NCBI GenBank assembly: GCA_964017195.1
Contig: OZ024895.1
Coordinates: 15,383,034 to 15,447,033, forward strand
Source of the DNA: Siderastrea radians
Lineage: Eukaryota > Cnidaria > Anthozoa > Scleractinia > Rhizangiidae
Direction: 5' to 3'
Length of the DNA: 64,000 bases
Under the pieces are notes generated by a model that did not search any database, was not told the DNA's origin, and saw only the letters and a list, made by a program, of their open reading frames with translations. Both the position numbers and the translations under genes were made by a program. Below are positions 1 through 9,480 of this stretch, piece by piece. The stretch's first letter is position 1. Every line of letters starts with the position of its first letter.

Positions 1-675
1 ATCCCAAGTTCCGAAAAAAGGTGGAGGTTGAATTTGCATTCCTTTACCTTGAGGGGGTGGCATAGGTGGTGATCGTCTTGTTCGTGGTGGTGGTGGTGGT
101 TGAGTTTGCATACCTTTTCCGATCATTTTTCGGACTAAATCAAGGGCTAAAGGTACTCCGATAGACGCCAACATACCAAGGAAGCCGCCGTATTGTGCAC
201 CTCCTTTTACTAAACCTTGACCAACAAGATATTGTTCTGCCGCCTTTTTCTGAGTAGGAGTCATTTTCTGGACAAGTTTATAAAGCTCAATTTCCTTCGG
301 ACCAAAACCCTTTCCGAATATCTTTTTCAGCACCTTTTCAGCGCCGAAACTCAAACCTGCCCTTGCTAATGCCCCAAGGGCGGGTTTTATCAAAGGTCGT
401 GCCAAACCAAGCATAGCAGAAAACAAACTTCCACCACGCTGAGCAGTATTTTGAATCTGGGTCTGGCTTAATTTTATTTCCATTCCTTTTCCTTCCGCTG
501 AGGTTTTCTTCAGTCGCGAGATTTGAGTAGCAGTGCGAAGTAGTTCGTCACCTCGTCCAATTTGGCCTGATTTAACTCTCAGCGTAACAGCTGTCTTCGA
601 AACATAAGCTTTTTGAAGTTTCTTTTTCTGACCATCAGTCAGTGCGATTTTATATGGATGATAAGTTGTACTCAT
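1..675 (-). CDS. pX-like glycine-rich, membrane-active-type Polinton protein (C-terminus cut by window edge)
   Basis: The frame is open for 225 codons from the ATG at 675 to the window edge. It is homologous to the P2 protein at 34280-34996. The N-terminal ~70 residues are basic and carry TDGQKKKLQKAYVSK-type sequence. The middle is hydrophobic and glycine-rich (SLFSAMLGLARPLIKPALG; GGFLGMLASIGVPLALDLV). The end is proline-rich with repeated KGMQ(I/T)QPPPP. Such proteins sit beside the capsid genes in Polintons and adintoviruses and resemble adenovirus pX/pVI-type core or membrane-active proteins. That role is inferred from context. It lies just downstream of the capsid gene on the same strand, as in P2. 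Confidence 0.75.
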   Translation of the reverse strand, partial: MSTTYHPYKIALTDGQKKKLQKAYVSKTAVTLRVKSGQIGRGDELLRTATQISRLKKTSAEGKGMEIKLSQTQIQNTAQRGGSLFSAMLGLARPLIKPALGALARAGLSFGAEKVLKKIFGKGFGPKEIELYKLVQKMTPTQKKAAEQYLVGQGLVKGGAQYGGFLGMLASIGVPLALDLVRKMIGKGMQTQPPPPPRTRRSPPMPPPQGKGMQIQPPPFFGTWD

Positions 676-719
676 TGTGTGTATGTTATATTCAGAATTT
701 TTTTGAATTTTTCATTTGT

Positions 720-1978
720 CTAGACGACGACAAGCTCATTACCAATTTGCTTCAGCACGCATTCTTTTTCACTCAAAATCAAGGCGAAGATCATATAATC
801 TTGAGCGTTAGCGGCTTGATTTAGTCTGTAATGGAATTCGAGCTTTTTCGAGTCACCTGTCACACTTTCGGTGTTTCGTAGGTCAAAGTAGATAATTGGG
901 TACAACTTCTCAAAATTGGCAAGCTGCAGCTGAACGCCGGTGTTGTAGTCGTTCTTTCTGTATCGGAAATTGATCAAATCGTTTAAAATTCTTTTTTGAA
1001 ATCATGGTCGTAATCAAGCTCAGGGTAAAATTTTGTGCCGTATTGAAGGCGGCAAGTGTCCAATTTTGCTGAGTCATCACCATCGATGTCAAATGTGTCA
1101 AAGATATAAGGGTTTTGTGTGTAAGCGTTTTGTTTCCGAGGTTGTTGAATGAATACAAAAACATGTTTGGGATCTTTTACCCCAGGTGTAATCAACCACA
1201 TACCATTCGCATCCCTTCGGGAGCTGCTGCTTTTCAAATCTTCATTCAGGTATTTCCATTGGGTTGGTTTCAAGAAATTTTCATTGACCAGGGTCTGTCC
1301 TTTACCAGTGAAATGTAATTGTGAGACCCACAACTCAAATTTACGGACAACAATCCTTCGAGCTGTTCCATCGTTTTGGAAAATCATTTCTCTGTCGTCT
1401 TGCAGATTAATTTCAAACTCAAGTTTTAACGGCGGCAGTAGCCTGTCGGAAAGACTTTCGAAGAAGGAGTATCTGTTCAAAGGGATAATAGTCTAAACTA
1501 TCAAACCTTCGTGTGATAGAAGCGCTCTTGCTCGCATTCCAAGGTTCGTCGCATTATAATCAGTCGCTGTGGTGGCGTCATTATCAAGATACCAAAACTG
1601 GTTTTTTGCCACGCTTCTCGAAAAATCGTCTGAAAAATCAAGCAGATTTTTAATGAAAACACCTTTGTGGATATTATTCGCATAGTACAATTCTTTTCCA
1701 GATGAACTTAGTTTCAAACTTTTGATCAATGAGAACGAACGGTTGATCGGAGCTGATTCGGTGTCAGCACCAATGTTGGCTCCGTTTGCTTTAGCTTCAA
1801 ACTTAAAATCGACGCGGAAATAAGCGTTGTACCAGTCATAAAAATTGCCCCGATCTATTACGCTATATTTATAGTTAAACTTTTTTTGAAAATTGTCATT
1901 CGCAGGGAAGGTGAGCGGGGTGTCTAAATTGATTTGAACGTATTTAGTATTCTCTAGGTATGGTTGTCTTCTGAACAT
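720..1978 (-). pseudogene. Major capsid protein (double jelly roll, Polinton F54H12.2-like), broken
   Basis: The ATG is at 1978. Recognisable Polinton capsid segments include FYDWYNAYFRVDF, SPINRSFSLIKSL-type sequence, the run NRYSFFESLSDRLLPPL, PKHVFVFIQQ and DTCRLQYGTKFYPELDYDHDF. Two lesions separate it from the P2 copy: an in-frame TAG near 1493-1495, just before the NRYSFF segment, and a short deletion near 985 that shifts the last ~85 codons into another frame (720-977). The protein would form the hexon-like capsomer of the virion. The family assignment is strong because the same gene, with different lesions, occurs in P2 (32984-34251). Gene order (penton, core, capsid, pX) is preserved. 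Confidence 0.88.
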
Positions 1979-2020
1979 GTTAGCAAGCGCTTATTATATT
2001 AATAGAAAAAATTTCTTTGA

Positions 2021-2398
2021 TTAAATTTCGTTTGCCAAAATTCGATTTAATTTCACAAGAGCGTCTGATTTTTTTGGTATTTGGTTTCGCAAAATATTTG
2101 CAAGTTTCTTTTTTACATCCTGAGACAACGGTTTTTGTTTTTTTCGCTCTTGCAGTATTTTTGGTATTTGTTTGGAACCTTTTTCAACAGCAAGTTCACC
2201 AACTCTCTGACCCGCTTTTTCAGCAATTGTTTTTGTGGCTTTTTCGGCAGTTTTCTTTGCAACATTCTTTACATTGTTTTTGAATACTTTACCGATGGTC
2301 ATGAAGGTGTCACGGATCACACCCGACCCTTTGTGTTTATATCGATAACTTCCGGTGTTTTCATCAAAGTATCTTGCCCACTCGCTCGGATGATTCAT
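2021..2398 (-). CDS. Small basic core-like protein of the Polinton capsid cluster
   Basis: An intact 125-aa ORF starting MNHPSEWARYFDENTG. The N-terminal ~30 residues are aromatic-rich. The rest is very lysine-rich and predicted helical (KKTAEKATKTIAEKAGQRV, QERKKQKPLSQDVKKKLANIL), consistent with a DNA-condensing or scaffold role like adenovirus core proteins, though this is inference. It lies between penton and major capsid on the same strand with short spacers (27 and 42 bp), so it is likely co-expressed with them. The P2 homologue (32568-32945) is frameshifted near its start. No named family is recognised with certainty. Confidence 0.7.
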   Translation of the reverse strand: MNHPSEWARYFDENTGSYRYKHKGSGVIRDTFMTIGKVFKNNVKNVAKKTAEKATKTIAEKAGQRVGELAVEKGSKQIPKILQERKKQKPLSQDVKKKLANILRNQIPKKSDALVKLNRILANEI

Positions 2399-2425
2399 GA
2401 TTGTATATTTATACCAACAAAAACT

Positions 2426-3199
2426 TTACTCTTTTTCAATCATTAAGCTAATTGCAATGTCTGTCCCGTTGAGATCCAGGATATTGTTTCTTCCATCTGT
2501 CACCCAAACCCTTATTTCATCAATATAACTTTTATTCACAGGTTGCCACTCAAGTCGACGCGGCTCTTTTCGAAATGGATAGCTAACCCGAAGATCTGAT
2601 GTTGAGAAACTGTATAACACATCGCTTGAAACATTGTTTGTTCGGCGTGAGATAAGATCGCAGTGCAAATATACCCAATCAACACCTCTTGTGATATTTG
2701 GAACTTCTCTTCCGACAACATCTCCACTCAAAGTACTTTTACCATCACCAAGCAATTCACCAAAATTTCCTTGAGAAAAGTCAAGCTCATAATCGTTATG
2801 TATCAAAGTCACAACCCTATAAATCGACATATCGAAATATATAGTGAAAATGTAATCACTGTCTTTGTTTGTCGGGTCTACTTTACCGGTGTGTTGCTGA
2901 ATAAAAGTGTTGATTCTTCTGTAATCATACATTCCATTCGGGAAAGTTAAGGTCTTCCACGCTTTTTCTGTTTTTTTCTTCCAGCGAATTTTGTTGTTAT
3001 CATAACGAGAATCGATGTTGTTCCATGAGTAACTCATTGTGATAAGTCTGTTTAGCGCAGCTTTATAGTTTCCTGGTCCCAATTCGGTCGGCAATTCGAT
3101 TGGAGGATAAAATTTCACTGTAAAATCGTGTGAAACATTCCGTTCTCCACCTCTTTCTAGTTTTGCAAGGCTCGAGTCAAGCAGTATGTCAAAACTCAT
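2426..3199 (-). CDS. Minor capsid (penton) protein, single jelly roll, Polinton type
   Basis: An intact 257-aa ORF beginning MSFDILLDSSLAKLERGG. The segments VKFYPPIELP, YKAALNRLITMSYSWNNID and IRVWVTDGRNNILDLNG match the style of Polinton minor capsid proteins, which close the fivefold vertices and hold the attachment fibre. The length is normal for the family. The start codon follows the stop of the upstream acidic-protein gene by only a few bases. The P2 copy (31792-32557) has several lesions, so P1 holds the better-preserved version. The identification rests on sequence style plus its constant place next to the capsid gene; a structure prediction would settle it. Confidence 0.75.
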   Translation of the reverse strand: MSFDILLDSSLAKLERGGERNVSHDFTVKFYPPIELPTELGPGNYKAALNRLITMSYSWNNIDSRYDNNKIRWKKKTEKAWKTLTFPNGMYDYRRINTFIQQHTGKVDPTNKDSDYIFTIYFDMSIYRVVTLIHNDYELDFSQGNFGELLGDGKSTLSGDVVGREVPNITRGVDWVYLHCDLISRRTNNVSSDVLYSFSTSDLRVSYPFRKEPRRLEWQPVNKSYIDEIRVWVTDGRNNILDLNGTDIAISLMIEKE

Positions 3200-3206
3200 T
3201 ATTGTT

Positions 3207-4162
3207 TTATATAATTAGCAATAATTTTTTCTTTTTCTTTTCATTGATTGTACCGAGTTCAACTAGTGAATCAAGAAGAAACAACACCTGATTTTTTAGT
3301 TTTATTGAGCTATTTCCTGCTTTTATCGATCCTAAGCTCAAATAAAGTTGGTTGATCAATTTTTCAGCTTCATCAGCGATGCCACTTCCTTCAGTTTCCC
3401 AATCCTGTTCAGGGAAGTCATCTTCATTGTCAGAAAGTTCAAAAGAAGGTCTTAGGCTCATGACAGCTTTTTCCAAAGGCGTTAGAGGTCTTTCTCTTTT
3501 TTCTTGTGGGGAAGTGGACTTCAGTCTCTTTTTCCCCTCCTGTAACCGTTTCGAAAAAAGAGATTCTTTTGTTACCCTTCTTTTTTCATTGATCCCATCT
3601 CTTATCTTTTTTAGTTCCGCAATGGTTTTACCTTTTAAACCTAATTTCGATTTTCCTACTTTGTAGTTGGGATCGTTTCCGTATTTCGTGATCAGCTGAT
3701 TGACTGTTTGCAGCAGGATTGATTCGTGTTGATATTCAGGCTCAACCGGTCCCGGCTTCGCCCACTCTTTTCGTTTGGATGTTTCTTCCATCAGAGGTGG
3801 GGGTGGTGGTGGAAAATCATCACCATCATCATCATCATCATATGGGGGTGATGGTGGTGGTGTTGGTGATGGTGCTGGTGTTGGTGCATCCGGTCTGAAT
3901 TCATCACCAAACGGGTTGATGTCGTCAAATTCATCCCTTGTGTAATCAGGACCTTCCTACTCCTCTTCTTCTTCCTCTTCTTCCACAGCAGTGCTGCTTT
4001 TTTCATCAAGCCTTTTTGTAATTGGTTTAAAAAACTCTTCTCCTGAAAGCTGACCAAACTCTTTGTTTATTTTATCCATTTTAAATTTTTGGTGAATTTC
4101 TTCTGTTTGTTTATCCAACACCGTTTTCTCTTTACCCGATTGTTGCCATTTTTTACTGACAT
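3207..4162 (-). pseudogene. Acidic/proline-rich Polinton protein of unknown function, broken
   Basis: An ATG at 4162 is followed by a charged coiled-coil-like segment (KQTEEIHQKFKMDKINKEFG), a long glutamate run, an Asp/Pro-rich linker with poly-Asp and poly-Pro, and a C-terminal helical lysine-rich region ending KKKKKLLLII. Two lesions distinguish it from P2: the A-run just after the ATG is one base shorter, putting the ATG out of frame, and a CAG codon became TAG at 3957-3959. The Glu, Asp and Pro tracts come from simple repeats (CTC/CTT, CAT, GGTGGT). A scaffold or core role is possible but unproven. It runs divergently from the ATPase gene, with about 33 bp between starts, so a shared promoter is likely. 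Confidence 0.65.
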
Positions 4163-4195
4163 ATTTCAGCGTGAATATATAGAAGCGAAAAAAAA

Positions 4196-4820
4196 ATGAA
4201 GTTCGTAAATTTTGACCAAGGTTGTTCCAAGAGTAAATACAAACAAGGCCACCCTTGCATGCCAGCAGATGTTTTTCGAATGCTAATTTGTGGATCCAGT
4301 AATTCTGGCCAAACAAACATATTACTGAATATGATTTATTTTTTGTTAGAGTTTGATAAAATTTACCTCTTTTCAAAAAACCTGCACCAGAACAAATATC
4401 AGAATCTTTTGCAGGACTTTGCTGAAAAAATCAACCCCAAGGTTGGTTATGATGTTATTGAGGCTCATGGTGATGAAATCATTCCACTCGAAGAACTTCC
4501 GACGGACAACCAAAAAATAGTTGTTTTTGATGATCTTGTTTGTGAAAACAACCAAAACAGTATCATTAATTATTTTATCAACGGGCGGCATAGAAACTGC
4601 TGCGTTATTTACCGCACTCAAACTTTTTACAAGGTGCCGAAAAACATCCGTGATAACTGCAGCCATTTTTGTATTTTTTCCAAGAGAAAACAAACGTATT
4701 GCAGACGAGATAGGTGTGGATCATGACGTTTTAGATCACGCCACCGATAAAAAATATTCTTTCTTTTACTATGACAAACCCCAAAAATTAATGAAAAAAA
4801 ATTTTGATGAAGATATATAA
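4196..4820 (+). pseudogene. FtsK/HerA-type genome-packaging ATPase (A32-like), broken
   Basis: Begins MKFVNFDQGCSKSKYKQG. The Walker A region reads GSSNSGQTN where the P2 copy has GPSNSGKTN, so the catalytic lysine is replaced by glutamine. The Walker B region is KIVVFDDLVCE. Near 4676 a short deletion relative to P2 shifts the frame, and the true C-terminus (DKKYSFFYYDKPQK) continues in the frame that ends at 4820. The gene would pump DNA into capsids. Its stop codon overlaps the ATG of the fibre gene by one base (TAATG at 4818-4822). With the lysine lost and the frame broken this copy cannot be functional. Confidence 0.88.
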
Positions 4821-7177
4821 TGGGGTATATTAACAGTCAAATAGGTGGAACTAGCCAAACGACGACGAGTGAAAGTGGGAAAGTGGGTCCTCCTGGCCCC
4901 GAGGGTCCTCCTGGACCGAAGGGTGATAAAGGCCCAGCAGGACCACAAGGTCCTAATGGTCCAAGAGGAGAAAAAGGACCCGCTGGACCACAAGGTCAGG
5001 AGGGGGCACAAGGACCACAGGGTTTAAAAGGTGATAAAGGCGATAAAGGCGATAAAGGTGAAAAAGGTGAAAAAGGTGATAAAGGTGATCGTGGCCGTCA
5101 GGGTAGTGCCAGCGGTTCTGCTAATATTGACATGCAAAATAAGTACGATATTTTGGGATTAAAAAGCAACCCTTATCCTGTCCACGGTGATCTGACAAAG
5201 GTAATAAACTATCAGGACACGAGAAATATCTTTCTTTCAAAAAAGGAAGGCGGAAAAATGGAAGCAAGCATTGATATGAACAATAATACAATCTACAACG
5301 TAAAAGACCCAGTACAGGCAGATCAAGCAACAAACAAAAAATATGTCGATAATCAGCTTGTAAAAAAACTGGATAAAGGAGCTGATATTGATATGAAAAA
5401 TAAATCGATTATCAATCTTGATCTTCCATCAAACCAAAGAGACGCCGCATGTGTCGAGTTTATTAACTACAGAATTGATGACGTAACAAACAAAAAGTTT
5501 CTCAAACTTGATGGCACTAACAATATGACTGGAAACTTGAATTTAAATAATAATAAAATTGTTAACTTACAAACCGATTACAAAGATTCGAAATCCGCAG
5601 TTAATGTTGATTTTATGCAAAATGAAATAACAACTATGAGAGATTTTGTCACTCAAAAAATTCATGAATCTCATAACACTAACTCGGGACAAAAAAGGGA
5701 CGCCTTCAGATACTTGATGGAAGACACTGATGAATCTTCGAGTGAAAACAACATCGAGGTTTTGGGTATTAGAGATTTTTCCGAGTCTCCACATCAAATT
5801 AATAAAAAAGCTTACCAACTTAAACTCTTGTTTGAAAAAGGCTCACCCAACCAGTACCGGTCACGCCTCGGTTTTAACCTATATAAACTTCCGGTCGGTT
5901 ATTACACTTTGGTTGTAGAATGCTTTCCGCCGGAAATGAATGAGATAAGTGTTGCAGCACAAGGCACTACGATTTCAATTTCTGATGATACGACCAAAAC
6001 ATTCGAGAAGTACACCAAAACAGTTATCCATTTTCACAGATGGGGTAGCTCACCCCCACAATTTATATATCTCGATCTGCACGGTACAGTCAGTAAGCCA
6101 TCATTTTTAACAATTGGTCATCTAATTGTTTATGGTGTTAAAGAAACACTTTCAAACGTTGAACCAAACGTCTATGACCCAACTTTTGTTATTGAAAATG
6201 GAAAAATGGTAATGGAAACAAATTTGTCTTTAAACGGTCACCAACTACGCTCTTCTATTCACCACATAAACGGTTTTTTAAATTCGACAAAAGGGAACAA
6301 AAATTTTGTTTTAAATGGTGCCGAAATAATTTCATTGCCGGGTGAAGCGATTTTGAAAAATATTGATATATATTGTACGCGACCAACCCCTTCTTCGGAT
6401 TCTCATGTCACTGTACATAGACACAAAAAAATATCTTTAAAACTCAAAACATCTTTACGGAATCTTTTTACTGGAACTCTAAGCTCTTCAATAAATTTAA
6501 ACTCAGAAAAGAGTAGGTGGTATCAGACGATAAACCCAAATTCTTTCCAAATACCCTCATCCGGGATTTTGGCTTTTGAATTAAATATGAATGATGACAT
6601 TTGGAAAAGTTATAGCGCAATTATACTTCGTATCGAGTATCAAACAAGTGCGGGATTACTTTCCACAAAATTTTTCATTTATAATATAACAATGCGGGAT
6701 ATTTTCGAATTCAATCATATCGATCAAACGCTTTCTAAAGAGAAAATTAAAATTCTGAAAGATTTATATGCTTATTACCACAAGAAACATTATGGCTATG
6801 AAAAGTTGCACCGAGGTTTTCGAAGAAAAAATTTTGTTTGTAATCTTTCAGCTGGCAAGTTAATTATTAGTGCCGCAGTAGCCGGAGGAATTACGTTGAA
6901 CCCAGCTGTCATGGCAACTTTAACTGGTGTTGGTCTTACTTTGAAAGCAGTGGCAAGCCTTAAGAAATATGATAAGAAGACCGAACAAGCAAATTTTGCC
7001 CGAATTGAATACCAAAAAGTTCTTGATGAGATTCGCTTTTACCTCAGAGGCGAAGCTTTCGACGAAAAGGTCTTTCTTGATAGATTGAAAATGATAGATA
7101 ATTTCGTCACTGATCATTGTATGGAAATTCCACTATTTCTTCAAAGAAAGTATGAAAAAAAATACACTCAATTATAG
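4820..7177 (+). CDS. Collagen-stalk, tail-fibre-like attachment protein with C-terminal hydrophobic domain
   Basis: An intact 785-aa ORF. Residues ~22-95 are uninterrupted Gly-X-Y collagen repeats ([16 protein letters not shown] style). Residues ~145-275 hold three tail-fibre-like repeats of the form DMNNNxIxNxxxPxxxxDAxxxxYV, as in trimeric phage fibres. A beta-rich region to ~residue 625 probably forms the receptor-binding head. From MRDIFEFNH onward (~160 aa) the protein continues into a helical domain with a hydrophobic glycine-rich stretch ([18 protein letters not shown]). In P2 this last part starts with its own ATG after stop codons, so P1 may be a fusion. The role, host attachment by a trimeric fibre, is inferred from architecture. 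The segment coding ~residues 475-620 has no similarity to P2. Confidence 0.8.
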   Translation: MGYINSQIGGTSQTTTSESGKVGPPGPEGPPGPKGDKGPAGPQGPNGPRGEKGPAGPQGQEGAQGPQGLKGDKGDKGDKGEKGEKGDKGDRGRQGSASGSANIDMQNKYDILGLKSNPYPVHGDLTKVINYQDTRNIFLSKKEGGKMEASIDMNNNTIYNVKDPVQADQATNKKYVDNQLVKKLDKGADIDMKNKSIINLDLPSNQRDAACVEFINYRIDDVTNKKFLKLDGTNNMTGNLNLNNNKIVNLQTDYKDSKSAVNVDFMQNEITTMRDFVTQKIHESHNTNSGQKRDAFRYLMEDTDESSSENNIEVLGIRDFSESPHQINKKAYQLKLLFEKGSPNQYRSRLGFNLYKLPVGYYTLVVECFPPEMNEISVAAQGTTISISDDTTKTFEKYTKTVIHFHRWGSSPPQFIYLDLHGTVSKPSFLTIGHLIVYGVKETLSNVEPNVYDPTFVIENGKMVMETNLSLNGHQLRSSIHHINGFLNSTKGNKNFVLNGAEIISLPGEAILKNIDIYCTRPTPSSDSHVTVHRHKKISLKLKTSLRNLFTGTLSSSINLNSEKSRWYQTINPNSFQIPSSGILAFELNMNDDIWKSYSAIILRIEYQTSAGLLSTKFFIYNITMRDIFEFNHIDQTLSKEKIKILKDLYAYYHKKHYGYEKLHRGFRRKNFVCNLSAGKLIISAAVAGGITLNPAVMATLTGVGLTLKAVASLKKYDKKTEQANFARIEYQKVLDEIRFYLRGEAFDEKVFLDRLKMIDNFVTDHCMEIPLFLQRKYEKKYTQL

Positions 7178-7206
7178 ATTTTCAAAGTAATAATATATCT
7201 TTCGAA

Positions 7207-7371
7207 ATGATTGCAACTTTGCAAGCTATTTACTGTTACTTAATTGAACTTCTCACGCCCCCCGAAATAAAGCAAATACGCTTTATAACTCGTGAGTGTG
7301 TTTCAAAAATATTGTTACCAACTCGTGATGAAGATGGCTACCCCATTTCAGGCCAAGATGTGGTTCCATAA
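7207..7371 (+). CDS. Conserved micro-ORF (54 aa) downstream of the fibre gene
   Basis: Starts MIATLQAIYCYLIELLTPPE and ends GYPISGQDVVP. It lies 29 bp after the fibre stop on the same strand. The P2 element carries the same ORF (27687-27857, 56 aa) at the same place with mostly conservative changes and no frame breaks, although neighbouring genes in P2 are broken. The N-terminus looks like a short amphipathic or F-box-like helix (LIELLTPPEIKQIRFITRECV). No family is recognised. Conservation of an open frame across both copies is the main evidence that it is a gene. Confidence 0.6.
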   Translation: MIATLQAIYCYLIELLTPPEIKQIRFITRECVSKILLPTRDEDGYPISGQDVVP

Positions 7372-7445
7372 TAAGATTTTTTCCTCATAAATCTGTCTGA
7401 AAAATCGGGCAAATTTTACATACCACGCCTTGATGCATATTGGAG

Positions 7446-7614
7446 GTCGCGGGACTTTCCCTAAGAAATGAGTCATCATATTATCAAGATTACGTGAACT
7501 GTTTGTAAATAGAATCATCTAGAACGACCTATATGTGTCAACAGGGACTTTTCCCAATGAAATGAGTCATCACATTGTTAAGGTTGCATAAATAGAATCG
7601 TCTAGAACGACCTA
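7446..7614. repeat. Paired ~75-bp direct repeat upstream of the variable gene slot (P1)
   Basis: Two copies (about 7449-7531 and 7544-7613) share GGGACTTTCCC, AATGAGTCATCA and AGAATCRTCTAGAACGACCTA in the same order. The P2 element has the same pair (27477-27636) in mirror orientation. It ends about 50 bp before the ATG of the DUF3102-like gene here, and about 22 bp before the start of an unrelated gene in P2. The TGAGTCA word is an AP-1-like site and GGGACTTTCC resembles an NF-kB site. Being repeated and conserved, the block is a good promoter/enhancer candidate. Confidence 0.7.
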
Positions 7615-7663
7615 CCTGGTTACAAAACGGGTTGCGTTTATCTATTTTTCTCAAACATGCAAA

Positions 7664-8224
7664 ATGGCTAACATGTTGACTGAAGTTTCGCAAGCTTTCA
7701 ACACGCTTAGTAGGAACTACCCTCAGCTTAAGAACATCTTGGATAAATGCTACAATGAAATCAGAAATTTAGAAAAAGAAAGTGCAGACGAATTACAAGC
7801 TCAAAAGAAAGAAAGAGTGAAATACGTTTTGGAGTCTTCCATTAACATGAGAGCACTGAATACCGCATTTGATGAATTGCTGACGGAGGCTGCCAATAAT
7901 GAGAATGACTTGATAGATCTGCTTAAAAAATTGACAGAAGCACAAGCACAAGAAAAGAAGAAGATTTTATCCTTTGCCGCAAGACAGGGACATTTATTGA
8001 AAGAGGCAAAAGAGCGACTCGGTGCGACGATGTATAAACATGTTAGGAATTCTTGTGAATTCTCAAGCAGTTACGCAAATTTTTTAATATCTTTGCATCG
8101 TCTTTTTGAAAAATATCCGAGGTTAAATTATTGTAGCGTCGCTATAAGATTTTTTTGTTCCAGTATGAAACATATTCAAAACATTTGTCATGAAAACCAG
8201 GTTTTTTGGTGTAACTTGTCTTAA
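7664..8224 (+). CDS. DUF3102-like coiled-coil protein in the variable slot of P1
   Basis: A 186-aa intact ORF starting MANMLTEVSQAFNTLSRNYP. The first ~110 residues are helical and charged (coiled coil). Residues ~108-160 read GHLLKEAKERLGATMYKH followed by SSSYANFLISLHRLFEKYP, which resembles the DUF3102-type pattern G-x-LL-x-EAKE-x-LG...(A/F)..Y..L...F found in phages and other mobile DNA. The function is unknown; a DNA-binding or regulatory role is only a guess. P2 has a different gene at this site. It is followed by a tandem repeat array (8246-8580). Confidence 0.6.
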   Translation: MANMLTEVSQAFNTLSRNYPQLKNILDKCYNEIRNLEKESADELQAQKKERVKYVLESSINMRALNTAFDELLTEAANNENDLIDLLKKLTEAQAQEKKKILSFAARQGHLLKEAKERLGATMYKHVRNSCEFSSSYANFLISLHRLFEKYPRLNYCSVAIRFFCSSMKHIQNICHENQVFWCNLS

Positions 8225-8245
8225 TTACTTCGAATTTAGTCTTAA

Positions 8246-8580
8246 ACCATTAATATTCATCGAGCTTGCAGTTGAAATCAGGTAGTTTTAGCACATAGAC
8301 TTACGCCGTAAGCCGTTAATTATTCATTAGCTTTCAGTGTAATCAGATATTTTAACACATCGGGAAACGGCGTAAGCCGTTAATTATTCATTAGCTTTCA
8401 GTGTAATCAGATATTTTAACACATCGGGAAACGGCGTAAGCCGTTAATTATTCATTATATTAGCTTTCAGTGTAATCATATTTTTAGCACGTCGGCTTAC
8501 GCCGTAAGTCGTTAATTATTCATTAGCTTTCAGTGTAATCAGATATTTTTAGCACATCGGCTTACGCCGTAATCCGTTAA
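8246..8580. repeat. Tandem ~65-bp repeat array in P1
   Basis: About five degenerate units carry TTAATTATTCATTAGCTTTC, GTGTAATCAGATATTTT and CGGCGTAAGCCG, the last being a short palindrome. A further partial unit resumes at 10414-10452 beyond the nested TTAA transposon, showing that the transposon inserted inside the array. No coding potential. Possible roles (replication, packaging or regulatory sites) are speculative. Confidence 0.85.
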
Positions 8581-8863
8581 AGTGCCTATGAAATTATTTC
8601 TTTTTTGGTGTTTTTCTGTATTTTGTTATATGCAAAGAACGAAAATAATTACCATTTTCAGGTAACCAAAAGGAATACCAGATTTTCAGCTGCTCAAAGA
8701 TGCGAACTCTCAGTTCAAAGCTGGCGCCTATTTTTGGGGGGGACTGGGACGAGCCGAGAAGCGATGACGTAGGAACGATGATCATCACTTTGTTTATAAG
8801 TCAAAATTCTCCTGGACTCTCTAGTGTGGTGGTTGATAAAAGCTGTTTTTTACTTTGTCACAA

Positions 8864-9480
8864 ATGGCGGACAGCGACGATTGTGTTTCTCTTTCGGTGT
8901 CTGAAGATAGCCAGGATGCTTGTGATCATTCTGATTCGAATGAAGTGGTCGTGAGTGATTTGGCTGAGCCGTATCAAGACGAACCGCTTGGCCGCTCGAG
9001 CGATGAAAGTGAAGACAACGAAGAAGACGCAGATAGCCTAACACCAGCTAATTTACGAACGAGATTCGAAGGAGAAAAGCTGCTAGACGAATGGTAAGAA
9101 CGCTTTTCCTTGGATTATAGCCTCTTAACAATAGGATTAAACTTTGGAGCCAGCGTCAGTTGTTTTCATCTGCACGTTCCTACAGATTCATTTACTTTAG
9201 TGACTGTCAGATAGAGCACATTTTCATTATTTCGACCCTTGTGATTTGCATTATCTGCTTTTCAGGTGCGACTGTGGTCAGTGCAATACTGACCAGCTAA
9301 CAAGTGTTCTAGAATATCGATGTTGCTGGGAAGTCTTACAGGCTCGACAAAAGCTGACCTTCGATGGCAGCATTGAACGGCCGGATAAAGTGCATAACGC
9401 AGCATGACGATTACAACGCGATGTTGCAGAGTCTTGAAAGTGGAGTCAAAACGACAGCGCAAGAAGCCGTCGCTCCCACT
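8864..9480 (+). pseudogene. Two-exon gene piece with P2X7-receptor-C-terminal-like zinc domain
   Basis: Exon 1 (8864-9093, starts MADSDDCVSLSVSEDSQD) is acidic and serine-rich. Its GT donor at 9094 and the AG acceptor at 9264-9265 join in frame to a cysteine motif, WCDCGQC followed by CCWE, as in the P2X7 C-terminal ballast-like domain common in cnidarian transposon proteins. Downstream CITQHDDYNAM-like sequence of the same domain lies in another frame near 9380-9480, so there is a frameshift. It belongs to the nested TTAA element and is not a host receptor. Confidence 0.6.

Noticed and set aside
3791..4057. His/Met-rich minus-strand ORF
   Set aside because: An out-of-frame reading of the CAT/GGT simple repeats of the acidic/proline-rich gene.
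4769..5027. ORFs on both strands across the collagen stalk (also 29937-30249)
   Set aside because: They are shadows of the GGN-CCN-NNN triplet repeat of the fibre gene in other frames.
8246..8580. CRISPR array
   Set aside because: Units are tandem with no unique spacers, and the DNA is animal.
9262..9462. Minus-strand ORF opposite the P2X7-C-like exon
   Set aside because: Shadow of the plus-strand exon, which has the conserved cysteine motif and consistent splice sites.
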